Shown: positions 12,151 to 22,919 of the stretch, piece by piece
Position numbering within the stretch: position 1 is the stretch's first letter
How the letters are laid out: every line of letters starts with the position of its first letter
Source: Heterohyrax brucei
Lineage: Eukaryota; Chordata; Mammalia; Hyracoidea; Procaviidae
Assembly (NCBI GenBank): GCA_028571685.1
Contig: CM053140.1
Span: forward strand, 146,987,701-147,051,700
Reading direction: 5' to 3'
Length of the DNA: 64,000 nucleotides
Translations under genes and position numbers: made by a program
The notes under the pieces: model-generated
Databases searched by the model: none
What the model was told of the DNA's origin: nothing
What the model saw: only the letters and a program-made list of their open reading frames with translations

Positions 12151-12665
12151 TTTCTTAAACAAATTTATTTATTACAATAAATGAATAAAATTTCTAACAT
12201 CTATCAACTATCTCATCTGGGATAAACCCTCACCATTCCCCGACCTTGTAGCCATCAAAGAGTTTTTCTCTTCTGTAGATAATTCTATTTTTAAGTCTTT
12301 ATAACAGGGGTATAATACAATATTTGTACTTTTGCCACTGACTGATTTCACTCAGCATACTACTTTCCAATTGAAACCATGTTATGAGATGTTTTCTAAA
12401 ATCATCATTTTTTCTTATCATAGCATAGTATTCCACTGAGTATATCTACCATAGTTTGTTTATCCATTCATCTGTTGATGGGCATCTGAGATGATTCCAT
12501 CTTTTTGCTATTGTGGACTGTGCTGCAATAAACATTCTTGTGCACGTGTCTGTTTGGGTGACAGCCTTTGTTACTGAAGCATAAATTCCAAGCAGTGGGA
12601 TTACTGTATCAAATGGTGTATCTATTTCCAGCTTTTTGAGGAAGTGCCAGATTGCTTTCCAGTGT
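12150..12665 (-). mobile_element. LINE-1 3' fragment (ORF2 C-terminus and 3'UTR)
   Basis: Contains tgactgatttcactcagcat, agcatagtattccactgagt, gtttgtttatccattcatct, gactgtgctgcaataaacat and gcagtgggattactgtatca. Read on minus, these are the canonical L1 ORF2 C-terminal region. It aligns block by block with 2,600-2,960. Both ends are truncated. Confidence 0.85.
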
Positions 12666-14091
12666 GCCTCCCCAGCTGCTGAAAACAGAGTAGAAGAGAA
12701 AAACTATTTAAACAGTTCAGACTCTTAGGCCCACCTTCCAAAATCGTGAGCACATAGGAGAGAATAAGGATGATGTGGAAGACGAGAACTTTACATACCT
12801 GGTTATTTCATACCTCTTTATCATTGCTTACACTAGCCCTTCTTCCAGAATTCCAGAATACTCACTCATCTTGAGAGTCTCAGCACAAGGGACAACCTTC
12901 CATGAAATGTTCCCTGACAAGTCCCACAACCCCCAATATCAGTTCCTTTCTGTGTTGTCTGCCTTTATCCAGTCAGGTATCCAGCATATCTCCTTCAGGC
13001 TAAAAGGCAGAAAAGCTAGATTTTTCCAGCATTTAATCAAGGCCCCATGACAGAGTGAGAATGTTTACTATAATAACCTCATTTTAAAGGAAACCATATA
13101 CTCCCATTGCACTGAAGACATTCAGCAGCTGCACGGTGCTTCGTGCCGATGCACATGGAGGTTGTTGGTAATTACTCCCTCCTGGAAGCTGAGAATGTAG
13201 CTTGTGGAGGATGGGGACTAGTTCTGTCCAGACAGCTAAACCCAAGAGTTTAAATATCTCCTTTGGGCAGAGAAAAGTCTATTTGTCTTTTCCTCTTCCA
13301 GAATGCCCTTTCTCATTTGGGTGCAATCAATCATCCTTTTGCAAGAAAAAGAAATCAAAGTCTTGCAGCGAGATAACATTACAATTGGGAGAAAGATAGG
13401 CAAAGAATCAAGCAAAACTTTTCTTGTTCAGGAAATCTCTGCATTCAAAATGTGATCTAAGGACCCACCCAGCCCAAGAGTGGCTGGTCTAATGTTTGTA
13501 GACAAAATAATTTTTTAAAAAAAACATTTATTACTTTGTCAACATACTTGAAGTACCTTACCACATGCTTTTATTCCCATTGTCCATAGCCTCCAGGTAT
13601 TAGGCCAGTGGGCTTGGGTCACTCAGCCTACATGATTAAAGATGAGTACAATGAATAATGTAATTTTGTGATATTTGAGTTTAATGTTACTAAATTTTAA
13701 TATGAAACCAGGGTATTATTGAGAATCAATAACCAAAAGAAGATAGTTCTCAGTAAATCATCTAAATAGACTTTATTGATTATGGTGCCCTCTGATATCC
13801 CAGGTCCTCTATCATCGGCCTCTCTTGCCATTGAACAGATAAAGTGCAGCCTATGCGTCAATTTTGGTTCTGTGACCCACTACTGAAAGGATATGTTTAC
13901 TCTTTTGCCATAGGGTTTTTTCCTCCTGTCTCTCTCTTTGGTAGAAATGGTGTGATGTTATTCAGAAACTGAGATAGTGTGGCAAAATAGTTTTGTATTT
14001 TTGTAGAGAAGTTCTCTGGACCTCAAAGAAAAAAATTCTTACATTGCCAAATTTTGTTTCACCTTATTTTCTACCAAAGACTGCCACTGGC
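12666..14091. other. Unassigned stretch
   Basis: No gene or confident repeat. Open frames at 12,775-13,050 and 13,202-13,399 (+) have no recognisable domain, splice signals or codon bias. Confidence 0.4.
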
Positions 14092-14119
14092 AAATACATT
14101 CAGTCCATCATCACCTGTT
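14092..14119 (+). repeat. Left target-site duplication of RTE insertion
   Basis: The 28-bp block starting aaatacattcagtccatcat matches 15,385-15,412 at 25 of 28 positions. It flanks the RTE copy between them. Confidence 0.7.
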
Positions 14120-14134
14120 GTTGATGTTAGGTGC

Positions 14135-14590
14135 TGTCTTAGTCACCTGGTACTGCTCCAACAGAAAATATCATGAGTGGAAGTCTTCATGAAGAGAAAC
14201 TTTTATTGTCACAGTAAGGTAAGCCACAAATCCATTAACAAGTTACAAGTCCACTCAGCAAGAGAAGCTATCACAGTCTGGCAGGCTAAGTCCAAATCCA
14301 GCAAGAGCATCTCGGCACAGGAACCTTACATCCAAAGGACGTGCTCTGCTCTTGGTCATGCTTTCTTGGTGGTGTGAGGTTCCCAACTTCCTCTGCTCAC
14401 TTCTCTCTCTTATATCCCATAAGCTTGTAGCTTGAGTCCCACCTCACTTATACAACTGCTGCCATTCTCCATTATCAATATCACAGGAGCGGGATTCACA
14501 GTACACGGGAGGAATGGCACCATATTTGGACTCCCAGCCAAGTCAAATCAATGCATACATTTCTGGGGAGATACAATTCAATCCATGACA
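14135..14590 (-). mobile_element. MaLR-like solo LTR, fossil, nested in RTE
   Basis: Starts tgtcttagtcacctggtact and ends gatacaattcaatccatgaca. On minus this is TGTC..ATTGAATTGTATC at the start and a ..GACTAAGACA-type end, the same family as 53.9 kb. The flanking 5-mers are ggtgc and ggtac, a near-match to the 5-bp duplication expected of ERVL/MaLR. A solo LTR without internal coding part. Confidence 0.65.
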
Positions 14591-14767
14591 GGTACCATCA
14601 AACTGGCTTTGACTCCTCGTGACACTATGTACCACAGGAAGAAACATTACCCTATGCTGTGCTGTCCTCACAATTGTTAGGTTTGAGTCATTGTTTCAGC
14701 CACTATGTCAATCCATCTCTTAGAAGGTCTTCCTCTTTTTTGCTGACCCCCTGCTTCACGAGGTATT

Positions 14768-15156
14768 TGAGCCCCCTTGTGCTGTGATAGCAGAAATACC
14801 ACAAGCGGATAACTTCAAGAAAAACAAGTTTATTTTTTCATAGTCTAGGAGACTAGAAGTTCAAATTCAGGGTGTCAGCTCCAGGAGGAGACTTTCTCCG
14901 TCAGCTCTGGAGGAAAGACTTTGTCATCAGTCTTCCTGGGTAGAAGAGCTCCTCAGCACAGGAACACCTGGTCCAAAGGACACATTCACTTGCTCTTCAT
15001 TTTTGGTGGCTTGAGGTCCTCATGTCTCTTCAACAGCTACTCTTTTATATCTCAAAAGAGACTGGCTTAAGATACTGTCTAACCATGTAGATCTCACCAA
15101 TGTAACTGCCACTAATCCATCTCATTACATCATAGTGATAGGATTTACAGTGCATC
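14768..15156 (-). mobile_element. MaLR-like LTR fragment, fossil, nested in RTE
   Basis: Shares gatagcagaaataccacaag, aagtttatttt, ctaggagactagaagttcaa and the 'cagctcc..ggaggaa' block with the LTRs at 14.1 and 53.1 kb. The side away from the shared start is truncated. It sits within the RTE and is younger than it. Confidence 0.6.
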
Positions 15157-15384
15157 GGGACTGATCCCTCCTGATAATATGTCCAAAATATGTGAGACGA
15201 AATCTCATCATCCTCACTTCTGAGGAGCATTCTTGTTGCACTTTTTCCAAAACAGATTTATTCATTCTTCTAGAAATCCGTGATGTATTCAATATTCTTG
15301 CTAATACCATAATTCAAGTGGATAAAATCTTCTTTTGTCTTCCTTATGTGTGGTCCAGCTTTTGCAGACATATGAAGCAATTGA

Positions 15385-15412
15385 AAATACATTCACTCCG
15401 TCATCACTTGTT
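15385..15412 (+). repeat. Right target-site duplication of RTE insertion
   Basis: Begins aaatacattcactccgtcat and pairs with 14,092-14,119, with three mismatches over 28 bases. Confidence 0.7.
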
Positions 15413-15420
15413 AATACTAA

Positions 15421-15572
15421 ACCAGAAAGCCCACTGCCACTGAGTCAATTATAACTCATAGCAACCCAATAGGACGAGTAGAACTGCTCCATAGAGTTTC
15501 CAAGGAGCACCTGGCAGATCTGAACTGCTTACTTTTTTGGTTAGCAGATATAGCACTTAACCACTGCTGAGG
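15421..15572 (-). repeat. Afrotherian tRNA-derived SINE
   Basis: On +: cccactgccactgagtcaat, catagcaacccaataggacg, agtagaactgctccatagag, tttccaaggagcacctggca, gttagcagatatagcactta. This is the reverse complement of the SINE tail-to-head order. The head is slightly truncated. Confidence 0.8.
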
Positions 15573-15573
15573 T

Positions 15574-15800
15574 TAGGTGCCATCACATTGGTTCTGACTC
15601 ATAGTGACTCTGTGGACAACAGAAACACTGCCCTATCCTGTACCAACCTCACAATTGTTGTTTGTCGTTGCTGTAGGCACTGTGTCCATCCATCTACACC
15701 CTAGCCCTCAAAGTGACATCCTTTGTTTTTCCTTAACACCTTAAAGAAATCTTCTGCAGCAAATTTGCCTAATTCAATACATACGCTGTTTCTCAGTAAA
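15574..15800 (-). mobile_element. RTE (BovB-like) LINE fragments
   Basis: The 3' tail is gaggttaggtgccatcacat with gactcatagtgactctgtgg. Past an internal gap it continues with ccctcaaagtgacatccttt and gaaatcttctgcagcaaatt, which match 24.66-24.72 kb and 42.37-42.43 kb. The gap suggests an internal deletion or two joined fragments. Confidence 0.65.
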
Positions 15801-16298
15801 TCATCACTTACTGAATGTATTTACCAAAGTGATGGGAAATTCACGGTGGTATTGCGTCCTCACTCTCTCAGTTCACATCCATGGAGGACAAAATTAATGA
15901 ATCACAGTACACCTGTGAAAGACAGCACTAACGGATCTGACAAACTCATTTTGATTCTCATCGAATCCGGAATTCTGGGTTTATGGACTTGGGGTTACTT
16001 ATCCAGGCCATCTGCTGTTAGGTGATGTTTTGAACTTTGTAGAAACTGGTTTCCTGGAGTCATCTTCTTCAAGTCAAAAAATAGCTTAGTAAAATTTTAG
16101 CGGAGTGTTTTGCCTTAGCCATTGGGTTCTTTTGGAAAATTATCTACCTGTAGCCAGCTTCTAGAAGCAGAAACTTCAGGGTCTGACGCGAGGCTATGTT
16201 TTAGGATGTATGGCACGTCCTTGGTGATTCTCACTGTAACCTACAGACCCTGAAACTCTGCTCAACTATGCTGGGGCTATCATATTACCCTCTTAGAA
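15801..16298. other. Unassigned stretch
   Basis: No repeat or coding assignment. Confidence 0.35.
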
Positions 16299-16510
16299 AT
16301 TAACATAACAATGATCTATATAACCTACTTTCAAGGTTCCCTTTATAGTTTTGTGGTTTTTGTAGTTTTGATTTGGATTTCTCTGATGAATAATGATCAT
16401 GTATCTGTTAGCATCTTTGGTGCCTGTATTGACGAAGTGACCGTTCATATCCTTTGCCCATTTTTTAATTGGCTTATTTATCTTTTTCTTGTGGAGATTT
16501 GCTGTACCCA
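16299..16510 (-). mobile_element. LINE-1 ORF2 C-terminal fragment
   Basis: The minus-strand peptide contains [18 protein letters not shown] followed by NPNQNYKNHKTI. These match the L1 ORF2 stretch '[25 protein letters not shown]'. Only ~210 bases remain. Confidence 0.8.
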
Positions 16511-16649
16511 CTTTCCAGCATTACTTTTTTGGAGGACTTTTCTGATACGTTTGGTTGATGTCATTCAATTCCAGTCATATCTATTCACAATAAATAGATT
16601 CTGTTACACTAATTTTTGGTATCTTTCTAAGCAATTTAGATTTTTGATA

Positions 16650-16752
16650 GATCACAGCATACACACGGAAGACACCACTAATACATCAGAGAGCACCTAT
16701 GAAAGATAGTATTAAGGATCACAGCACAGATACAGAAGAAAGCACTAATAAA
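16650..16752 (+). repeat. Degenerate short tandem repeat (~3 units)
   Basis: Units of about 30-38 bases begin gatcacagcatacacac, gagagcacctatgaaag and gatcacagcacagatac, each followed by a gaaga(a/c)a(c/g)cactaat-like end. A related unit lies at ~15,897-15,935. Confidence 0.4.
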
Positions 16753-16930
16753 GCCCAGCACTCTCCCACTGAGCCTTGAAATCCTCAACATAAAGCTGCT
16801 GGTAGCCTCTGCCAGTGGATTGTAGTTGATAAATAAGTTGAAATTTCTGTGTTTTCTGTGGTTCCATACACTGAATATACAAAGACGACACTATCTTGTT
16901 TACATTCAAGGCCATTGCACTCCAGTGGGT

Positions 16931-16970
16931 AGCCAAGCCAAGCAAAGTGCCTTCGAGTCGGATCTAGTGG
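16931..16970 (-). repeat. Afrotherian SINE tail-only fragment
   Basis: Agccaagccaagcaaagtgc followed by cttcgagtcggatc is the SINE 3' tail in reverse orientation, with nothing of the tRNA-like head. Confidence 0.55.
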
Positions 16971-17088
16971 GTAAGGGAAAGCTAATAGTCACCTAGCCCC
17001 AAACTCACTCCTATTGCACTTTCTGTTTTTCATAAATCCATAATGTGGACAACTTACTTTTACAGATTAATGTAAAAAGGATAAGCCA

Positions 17089-18005
17089 ATTAAAAAAATG
17101 TGTATTTTGTTGTGCTTTAAGTGAAAGCTTACAATCCAAGTCAATTTGCCATATAAAACCTTGCACACATACATCTATGCAACTTTAGCTGCTTTCCCAA
17201 CCCTGTGACAGTATCTTTCTCCTTTCCACCCTGTACGTCCCCTATTTATTTAACCAACTCCTGTCCCCTCTTTCCAACTTTCTCATCTTGCCTCTAGACA
17301 GGCTCCAAAGGCTCCAAAGGCTCCAAAGGCCTCGTGTATGTGTTTAAGCCAAGAAACATACACTTCACCATATTATGTCTTATAGTCCAGTCCAATTTTT
17401 GTCTGGATTGTTGACTTTGGTACTGGTTTCGGCTCTGGGCTGGCACTAAGTCCAGGGCCTGTGTTCTCATGGCACCCTCCAGGATGTCAGACCGTCAGTT
17501 TTGGTCTTTTCGATACAGTACTTGACCTGCACTCCTGTTTTTCTCCCGCTGCATGAGGGCTTCTGAGTTGTGTTCAAGGCAATCGGGGGTGGTGGCCAGA
17601 CACCATCTAGTTCTTCTGGTCCCATGCTGATGTAGTCTCCTGATCATTTGGCCCCTTCTGTCTGTGGGGCTCATTTTTTCCTCATGTCTGATGTTCTTCA
17701 TTCTTCTCAGCTCCAGGTGGATTTGGACCAACTGATGCCCCTTAGATGGCAGCTTACTAACTTACACCAGTCACCAAAATGGGATGCAGAACATTTTCTT
17801 AAAGAAAAACAAAAAACTTAGTTATGCCAATTGCGTTATATGTCTACTGAAACTGTGGTTCGCAAACCACCGTCCCTGATACTCTGACTTTCAAAATGTT
17901 AGATTGTATTTAGTAAACGTCTTAGCTTTTGGTGTAGTCCAGTAGTGTTAATCTCCCTTCAACTGAGCCACTTTTTTCACTTAATCCGATTTCTATCTAT
18001 TTTCT
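17089..18005 (-). mobile_element. LINE-1 3'UTR (5'-truncated copy)
   Basis: Matches the 3'UTR at 1,625-2,500 block by block: aagtgaaagcttacaatcca, ctgtgacagtatctttct, gtccagtccaatttttgtct, the ggtggtggccagacaccatc region, tagatggcagcttac, and ctgaaactgtggt. Includes a three-unit gctccaaag tandem at 17,305-17,331. Confidence 0.75.
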
Positions 18006-20110
18006 TTGTATTCTCTTGACTTCCTCTTCACCTTAAAAATCTATAAATATATTAATTTGTCCCTCTTTTGGTATATTGTTGTCACCATTTATATAGTGAG
18101 ATTCTGTTATTCTATTTTTAGTGTTTTAGCTTTGATTTATTTTTGTTGGTTCTCTGTCCATGCTGATATCTATATGCTCTGTTCTGTAGTATACCCTGAG
18201 TATATATCTGATGGTTATTGGTTTTCTAATAAAAAAATTTCCTTCAGCATTTATTGTAATTTTGGTTTGCTTTTTGCATAATCTCTAAACTTCCGTTTAT
18301 CTAGGAATGTTCTAATTTTGCCATCATGTCTGAGAGACAATTTTGCAGGATATGTAATTCTTGATTGGCAGACTTTTTCCTTCAAGGCTTTGTATATGTT
18401 GTTCCATTGCCTTTATCATGGTTTCCTTTGAGTAATCTGAGCTCAGTCTTAATTATTCTCTTATGTATGTTATTATTATTATTATTTTTTAAGCCTCGTT
18501 GCTTTTAAAAGCATCTCCTTACCTTTAGTTTTGTTAAGCTTGATCATAATACATCTTGTGTCTTTCTTTTGAGATTTATCATATGTGGAGTTCAATGAAC
18601 ATCTTGGATAGACATTTTTCTCATCTTTCATGATATTAAGGAAATTTTCTGTCAAGATATCTTCAACAAATCTCTCTATATTTCCTGTTATTGTCCCTTG
18701 TTCTGGTATTGCAATCACTCATAAATTATTCCTGTTAATAGAGTCATACATAACTCTTAGTCATTCTTTATTTTTAATTATTTTATCTGATTTTTCTTCA
18801 TATGTTCTGGTGTCAGTTGCTTTGTCTTCAGTGTCACTAGTTCTACATTCCATTGTCTCTTGCTTCTCTGACTGTCTATTGAATTGTCTAATTCTGTAGG
18901 TTCATTGTTAATCTGCTGAATTCCAGATCATTGTTTCTCAAATATTTCTTGTAGCGTGTTTAATTTTTCAGTACGTTCTGCTGCAATTTGCCTAATTTCC
19001 TTTCTAACGTCTTGCAGAGCTCTAAACACTATTCTTTTGTATCCTACCTCTGATAATTGCAGGAAGTCTTCTTCATCCAGAATAACTTTTAATTCTTTGT
19101 TTTGGGAGTTTTCTGAAGCCACTGCGGTCTGCTTCTTTAAATGCTTAGAAATTAATTGTTGACTCTGAGCCATCAGAAAGTTCTTGTAATTTATTTGGTT
19201 GATTATTGTGTTCTAATATATATATATATACATATAATTTTGCTTTTGAGTGTCCAAATATTTTGGTAATTTGAGCTAAACTAAGTACTGAAGCCTTAAA
19301 AATTCCAATGTCCTGTCACCAGATGGTTAGCTCTGTAAGTGCACTGAAAAAGACAGGATGACTGTCCTGGTTCAGGGAATCTGGCAAAACTTTTTTCCTT
19401 TCCCTAGCTTTGTTTCCCTCTCCTAGTCCAGAAGAATAACTCAGGGCATGCCCATGAGATGTCCCACTTCTGGCCCAGAAAATACGTCTGATTTAGCGCC
19501 AAGTGTAGGAAAGTGTAGGGGAAGTTCTGGGGAAAGAGAGAGAAGGCAGCACATAAGAAAGATATTGAGTCCGCAGCAGTTCCCAGCACTTAGCTTATGA
19601 TGGTTAGGTGAAAGTTCTCTGTGGTTCTGTAGGTATGGCTGCTGCAGGTCAGCTTCTTCACCCAGAAAGACATGCTCCGTTTAGGGCACTGCTGCTCTCC
19701 TTGGCTGCCCGCTGCCATGCCATGGCTCCACTTGACTGGTTGAAGCAGGTCCCGCTGCAGGCTGCAGATTTAAATCTAGCTGAGTTAATTGTCTCTGGAC
19801 CTGCTTTGTCATTCCTGTCACCCAGTCTGATGTCTCGGCTTTCCACCTGATATTCAGGACTTCTCAGCCAGCTCACTTTGGCCTAACCAGCCTACAGGTT
19901 GCTGATCCGGTCAAGGCTGGCAGATCTTCGTTGCTTCTGAGCTTTTTCTCTCTCCCTTCCCCTGATGCTCAGTGCAACTCCTCAACTTGGTCTTTGATGT
20001 TCAGGGCTCGATTGTCATATATAAAATTGATTCCCTTGGTTTTTGGGAGTCTTTGTTGTAAGAGGCATTATAGGAATCATCTGCCTGCTCTGCTGCCTTC
20101 AGGATAAGAC
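18006..20110 (-). mobile_element. LINE-1 5' portion: inter-ORF region, ORF1, 5'UTR
   Basis: On minus, 18,928-19,173 gives the ORF1 N-terminal/coiled-coil part (KVILDEEDFLQLSEVGYKRI...EKLNTLQEIFEKQ). 18,482-18,718 gives the RRM-like part (IERFVEDILTENFLNIMKDE...). The frames are split, so ORF1 is dead. 5'UTR-like sequence follows to ~20,110. ORF2 is absent between this and the 3'UTR at its left, so it is either internally deleted or two separate insertions. Confidence 0.75.
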
Positions 20111-20804
20111 CATGTTAATTCTCATCTCACTGCTTTTGAAAGGTCTAAGACTGAAATATGCTATTTAATTATAAAATTTCATGATTTGTGCCTGTTTTTT
20201 TCCTCATTCTGTCTTAATTACTTATGGCCTAAAAATAGTTAAGCTACATACTTTAGCATGAAAATGTGAGTTTCCTCTTCGTAGCAAGTAAAACAGCCCA
20301 CCAAGCCCCAACAGGATATTTTTTTGTCACTGACAAGGGTAGCTGCAAAATTTCCTTCCTCAAAATATTCAGCTGGTAAGTGATATGACTTGGAGTGCAC
20401 AGCTGACAAGCAAAAGGGGAATTGCCCACTCCTTTTTCCTGCACTCAAGGGAATGAATTGAATCCCCTCAGCCCTGAGATTTCATAGATTAGAAAGGACC
20501 CTCAGTTTCTCCCACCCAAAGCACGTTCTGTTTCTTTCCACAATTGCCTTGATTAAGTAGCTGAGTTTCCAAGTCAACATTACTGATGAAATTTCAAATG
20601 ATAAACACCTTTGGAGCAAAAGCTTTTGTTTTTACTCTGAGTCATAAATGATTTAAAAACCTATGTAGCTAGAGTGACAAGGAAGCTGGAGAAAGCTGGC
20701 CAGCATGAGGAGGGAAAAACGGGGCTTTCCTCTCAAGAAGGTTCTGAAACCCAAGATGGGGAGGGGAAGGGCTTACAGCGGCTCCCTTAAAGTTTGAAAT
20801 GAAG
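20111..20804. other. Unassigned spacer
   Basis: Nothing recognisable. Two overlapping minus frames near 20,239-20,448 lie in different frames of the same DNA and are chance. Confidence 0.4.
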
Positions 20805-20814
20805 TGTAGTCCCT

Positions 20815-20985
20815 GAACCATGTTAGTGGTTAACACACTCTTCTTGAAATGCTGGGTGGTTCCAGTCCACCCAGTGGACCTTGATCTACTTCTGAAGTAT
20901 CTACAGTTGAAAACCCTGCGGAACACACTTCTACTTGGGGTCACTGAGAGTTGGAATTGGGAAACTGCCTTGGTTTTCTGGTTTG
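20815..20985 (+). repeat. Afrotherian SINE, strongly diverged
   Basis: Contains tagtggttaacacactcttc, ggtggttccagtccacccag, gaaaaccctgcggaacacac, ggtcactgagagttggaatt and ttggttttctggttt in SINE order. An old copy. Confidence 0.65.
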
Positions 20986-21504
20986 CACTTCAGTAACACT
21001 GAGGGAAGGTGCTCGGTAGATGATCTGAGTATCTTTAAAGCAGCCCCACCACTGAGACTCTTCTCATCATCCTGTCTCCACAGCACAGAAAACCGCTCTT
21101 CCCTGCCGTGAAAGGCAGCAGGTTCCTTGATGCTCTCTACAGACCCAGAGAAGAACAGCATCCAGAGAGCTCAGCTGGTTTCACCCCTGCTAAGAAAGGC
21201 TGTTCCTTTGTTTCACCATCTGGTTTTATGTGCTTTCTGGGAAAGCTCTGTGGATACGCAAGGAAAATATTCCTCACTTCTTCTGAAATAATGCTTTGTG
21301 TGGCTTGGTGGGTAGTGTAAAGACTTTTTGTACCATTCTTGGCTATCATAGGCCAAGAGTCAGAGAAATAGATGCTTCTTTACATTTATGACACTATAGT
21401 TCTTGAACGCTCCGAGGTGCAATGAATGTTGTCTGCATCTTTATTTCCTGATACCCTGCTCACCTCATTTTCAAGTTTAAATGCTTCTCAGTGTGTCTAT
21501 TTAC
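20986..21504. other. Unassigned spacer
   Basis: No gene or repeat assignment. Overlapping frames at 21,108-21,349 on both strands are mutually exclusive and unsupported. Confidence 0.4.
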
Positions 21505-21672
21505 TGTCTGAAGATCCAGTACCACCGCAGGTAAAAGCTTGGTTGCTAAGCAAGAAGTTAGCAGTTCCAATCCATCAACAGTTCCTTGGTAATGCTATGG
21601 AGCAGTTCTGCTCTGTCCTTTAAGGCTGCAATGAATTGGAATCAGCTTGATAGCAATGGATTTGGTATTCAC
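21505..21672 (+). repeat. Afrotherian tRNA-derived SINE
   Basis: Contains gcttggttgctaagcaagaa, gttagcagttccaatccatc, gcagttctgctctgtccttt, and gctgcaatgaattggaatca with gcttgatagcaatggatttg. Confidence 0.8.
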
Positions 21673-21734
21673 TATTTGGTTTAGGTACTTCTGATACATG
21701 CTTTATTTGGTGATATACTCAATATATTTTAATG

Positions 21735-21885
21735 TTGGTGTTTAGGTGGATGTGAGTTCAGTATTGGCTCTGCAATTTTCTAACGGGTGACCCTGGTCAG
21801 GTTCTTAATTTTTCTGAAGCAGTTTTATCCCGTTTAAATGAATCTTTAGAGATAACAATATCTGACTCTCTGAGTAGTGAAAAAT
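21735..21885 (+). repeat. MIR SINE
   Basis: Contains gagttcagtattggctctgc, gggtgaccctggtcaggttc, ttaatttttctgaagcagtt and gataacaatatctga. This follows the MIR 'tctgccactta..gtgacct..ggcaagtt..taacctctctg' order, with heavy divergence. Confidence 0.6.
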
Positions 21886-22336
21886 AACAGGAAACTGTAT
21901 TTAGTCAATATTTTACTCATAGACAGACCCAATGTGTGATAATTTTTATCACATTGAAATGGGCTAATATTTAGGAAGGTACAGCAAAATAGTGAGGAAA
22001 TTGTTGCTATAATTATAGTAATGATGACAACAACAGAAATACTTATAGGACATAATTTCAGAGTGTTAAAAGGCAAAGATTTCTGGAGGGTTCCTGAAAA
22101 ACATGTCCCCCCTCCCCCTAAACTCTCTATTAGCCTGGAATTGAAACAATTCCTGAAGTCTTCAGACAAAGATTGGACTGCACTACAAGACATAAAACGA
22201 TACTGCAAGGAGTGTGCTTCTTGGCTTAAGTAGATACAGAAAACTAACCGGGCAGCTCCTGTCTGGAGGTAAGATGAGAGGGCAGAGGGGGCAGGAGCTG
22301 GGTGAATGAACATAGCCAATACAGGGTGGAGAGAAG

Positions 22337-22774
22337 TGCTGCAAACTGAGTGTGTCCCGTCCCCCAAAAATGTGTATAACAGTTTGGGTAGGCCATGATT
22401 CCCAGTACTGCATCATGTTCTCACATGCTGTAAACTCTGCGTCTATGATGTTAATGAGAGAGGATGGGTGGTAGTCGTGTTGGTGGGGCAGAACTCAGAG
22501 TGTAAGATTGTGTGTGCCCTGGGGCACTCTCTTGAGATAGAGAAGAAAGAAGCTTGGAAAGAGATTTGGGGACCTGATACCACCAAGAAAGCAGACTTCC
22601 ACGGGAAGTTTGATGACAAAGACTTTCCCCCAGAGCAAACAGAAAGCTTTCCCCTGGAGCTGATGCCCTGAATTTGGGCCTACATCCTAATACACAGTGA
22701 TAGAATGAAATTTCTTTTTTTGAAGCCGTTTGCTTGTGGTATTTCTGTCATAGCAGCACCAGATAACTAAGACA
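22337..22774 (+). mobile_element. MaLR-like solo LTR, fossil
   Basis: Contains tgtgtcccgtcccccaaaaa, gtaggccatgattcccagta, gagatttggggacctgatac, cctggagctgatgccctgaa, tttgaagccg and ttctgtcatagcagcaccag, ending ctaagaca. Same family and order as 53.9 kb. The flanking 5-mers agaag and acgag are similar but not identical. No internal region. Confidence 0.65.
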
Positions 22775-22894
22775 ACGAGTGTGTTACCACAGCATGGGGA
22801 GAGCAGCTAGGTTACATAGCAATGTGTCTATAAGCTTTTGTATGACAAACTGACTTGCGTTGTAAATTTTCACTTAAAGCATGATAAAATGTTA

Positions 22895-22917
22895 CCAAAA
22901 AAAAAAAAAAAAATGTA
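22895..22917 (+). repeat. Poly(A) tract
   Basis: An uninterrupted run of about 17 A just before the RTE fragment. It could mark the end of another insertion. Confidence 0.6.
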
Positions 22918-22919
22918 AA

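Larger units (their letters stand above)
14120..15384 (-). mobile_element. RTE (BovB-like) LINE, 5'-truncated, with two LTR insertions
   Basis: The RTE 3' tail (gttgatgttaggtgc) is at left, interrupted by an LTR at 14,135-14,590. The RTE then resumes at ggtaccatcaaactggcttt with the gactcctcgtgacactatgt pattern. A second LTR follows at ~14,768-15,156, and the RTE continues with gggactgatccctcctgata, gtgagacgaaatctcatc and ggagcattcttgttgc. The minus-strand translation has the RTE C-terminal block 'RRMNKSVLEKVQQECSSE'. It is bounded by a 28-bp direct repeat. Confidence 0.85.

Noticed and set aside
12775-13050. 91-codon + frame
   Set aside because: No domain, splice or promoter context; consistent with chance in moderately GC DNA.
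20239-20448. Two minus frames over the same DNA
   Set aside because: They are alternative frames of one interval, and neither resembles a protein family.
21846-22367. 173-codon minus frame
   Set aside because: The longest in its area, but it runs antisense into a solo LTR, is low complexity in parts (III/TII runs) and matches nothing known.
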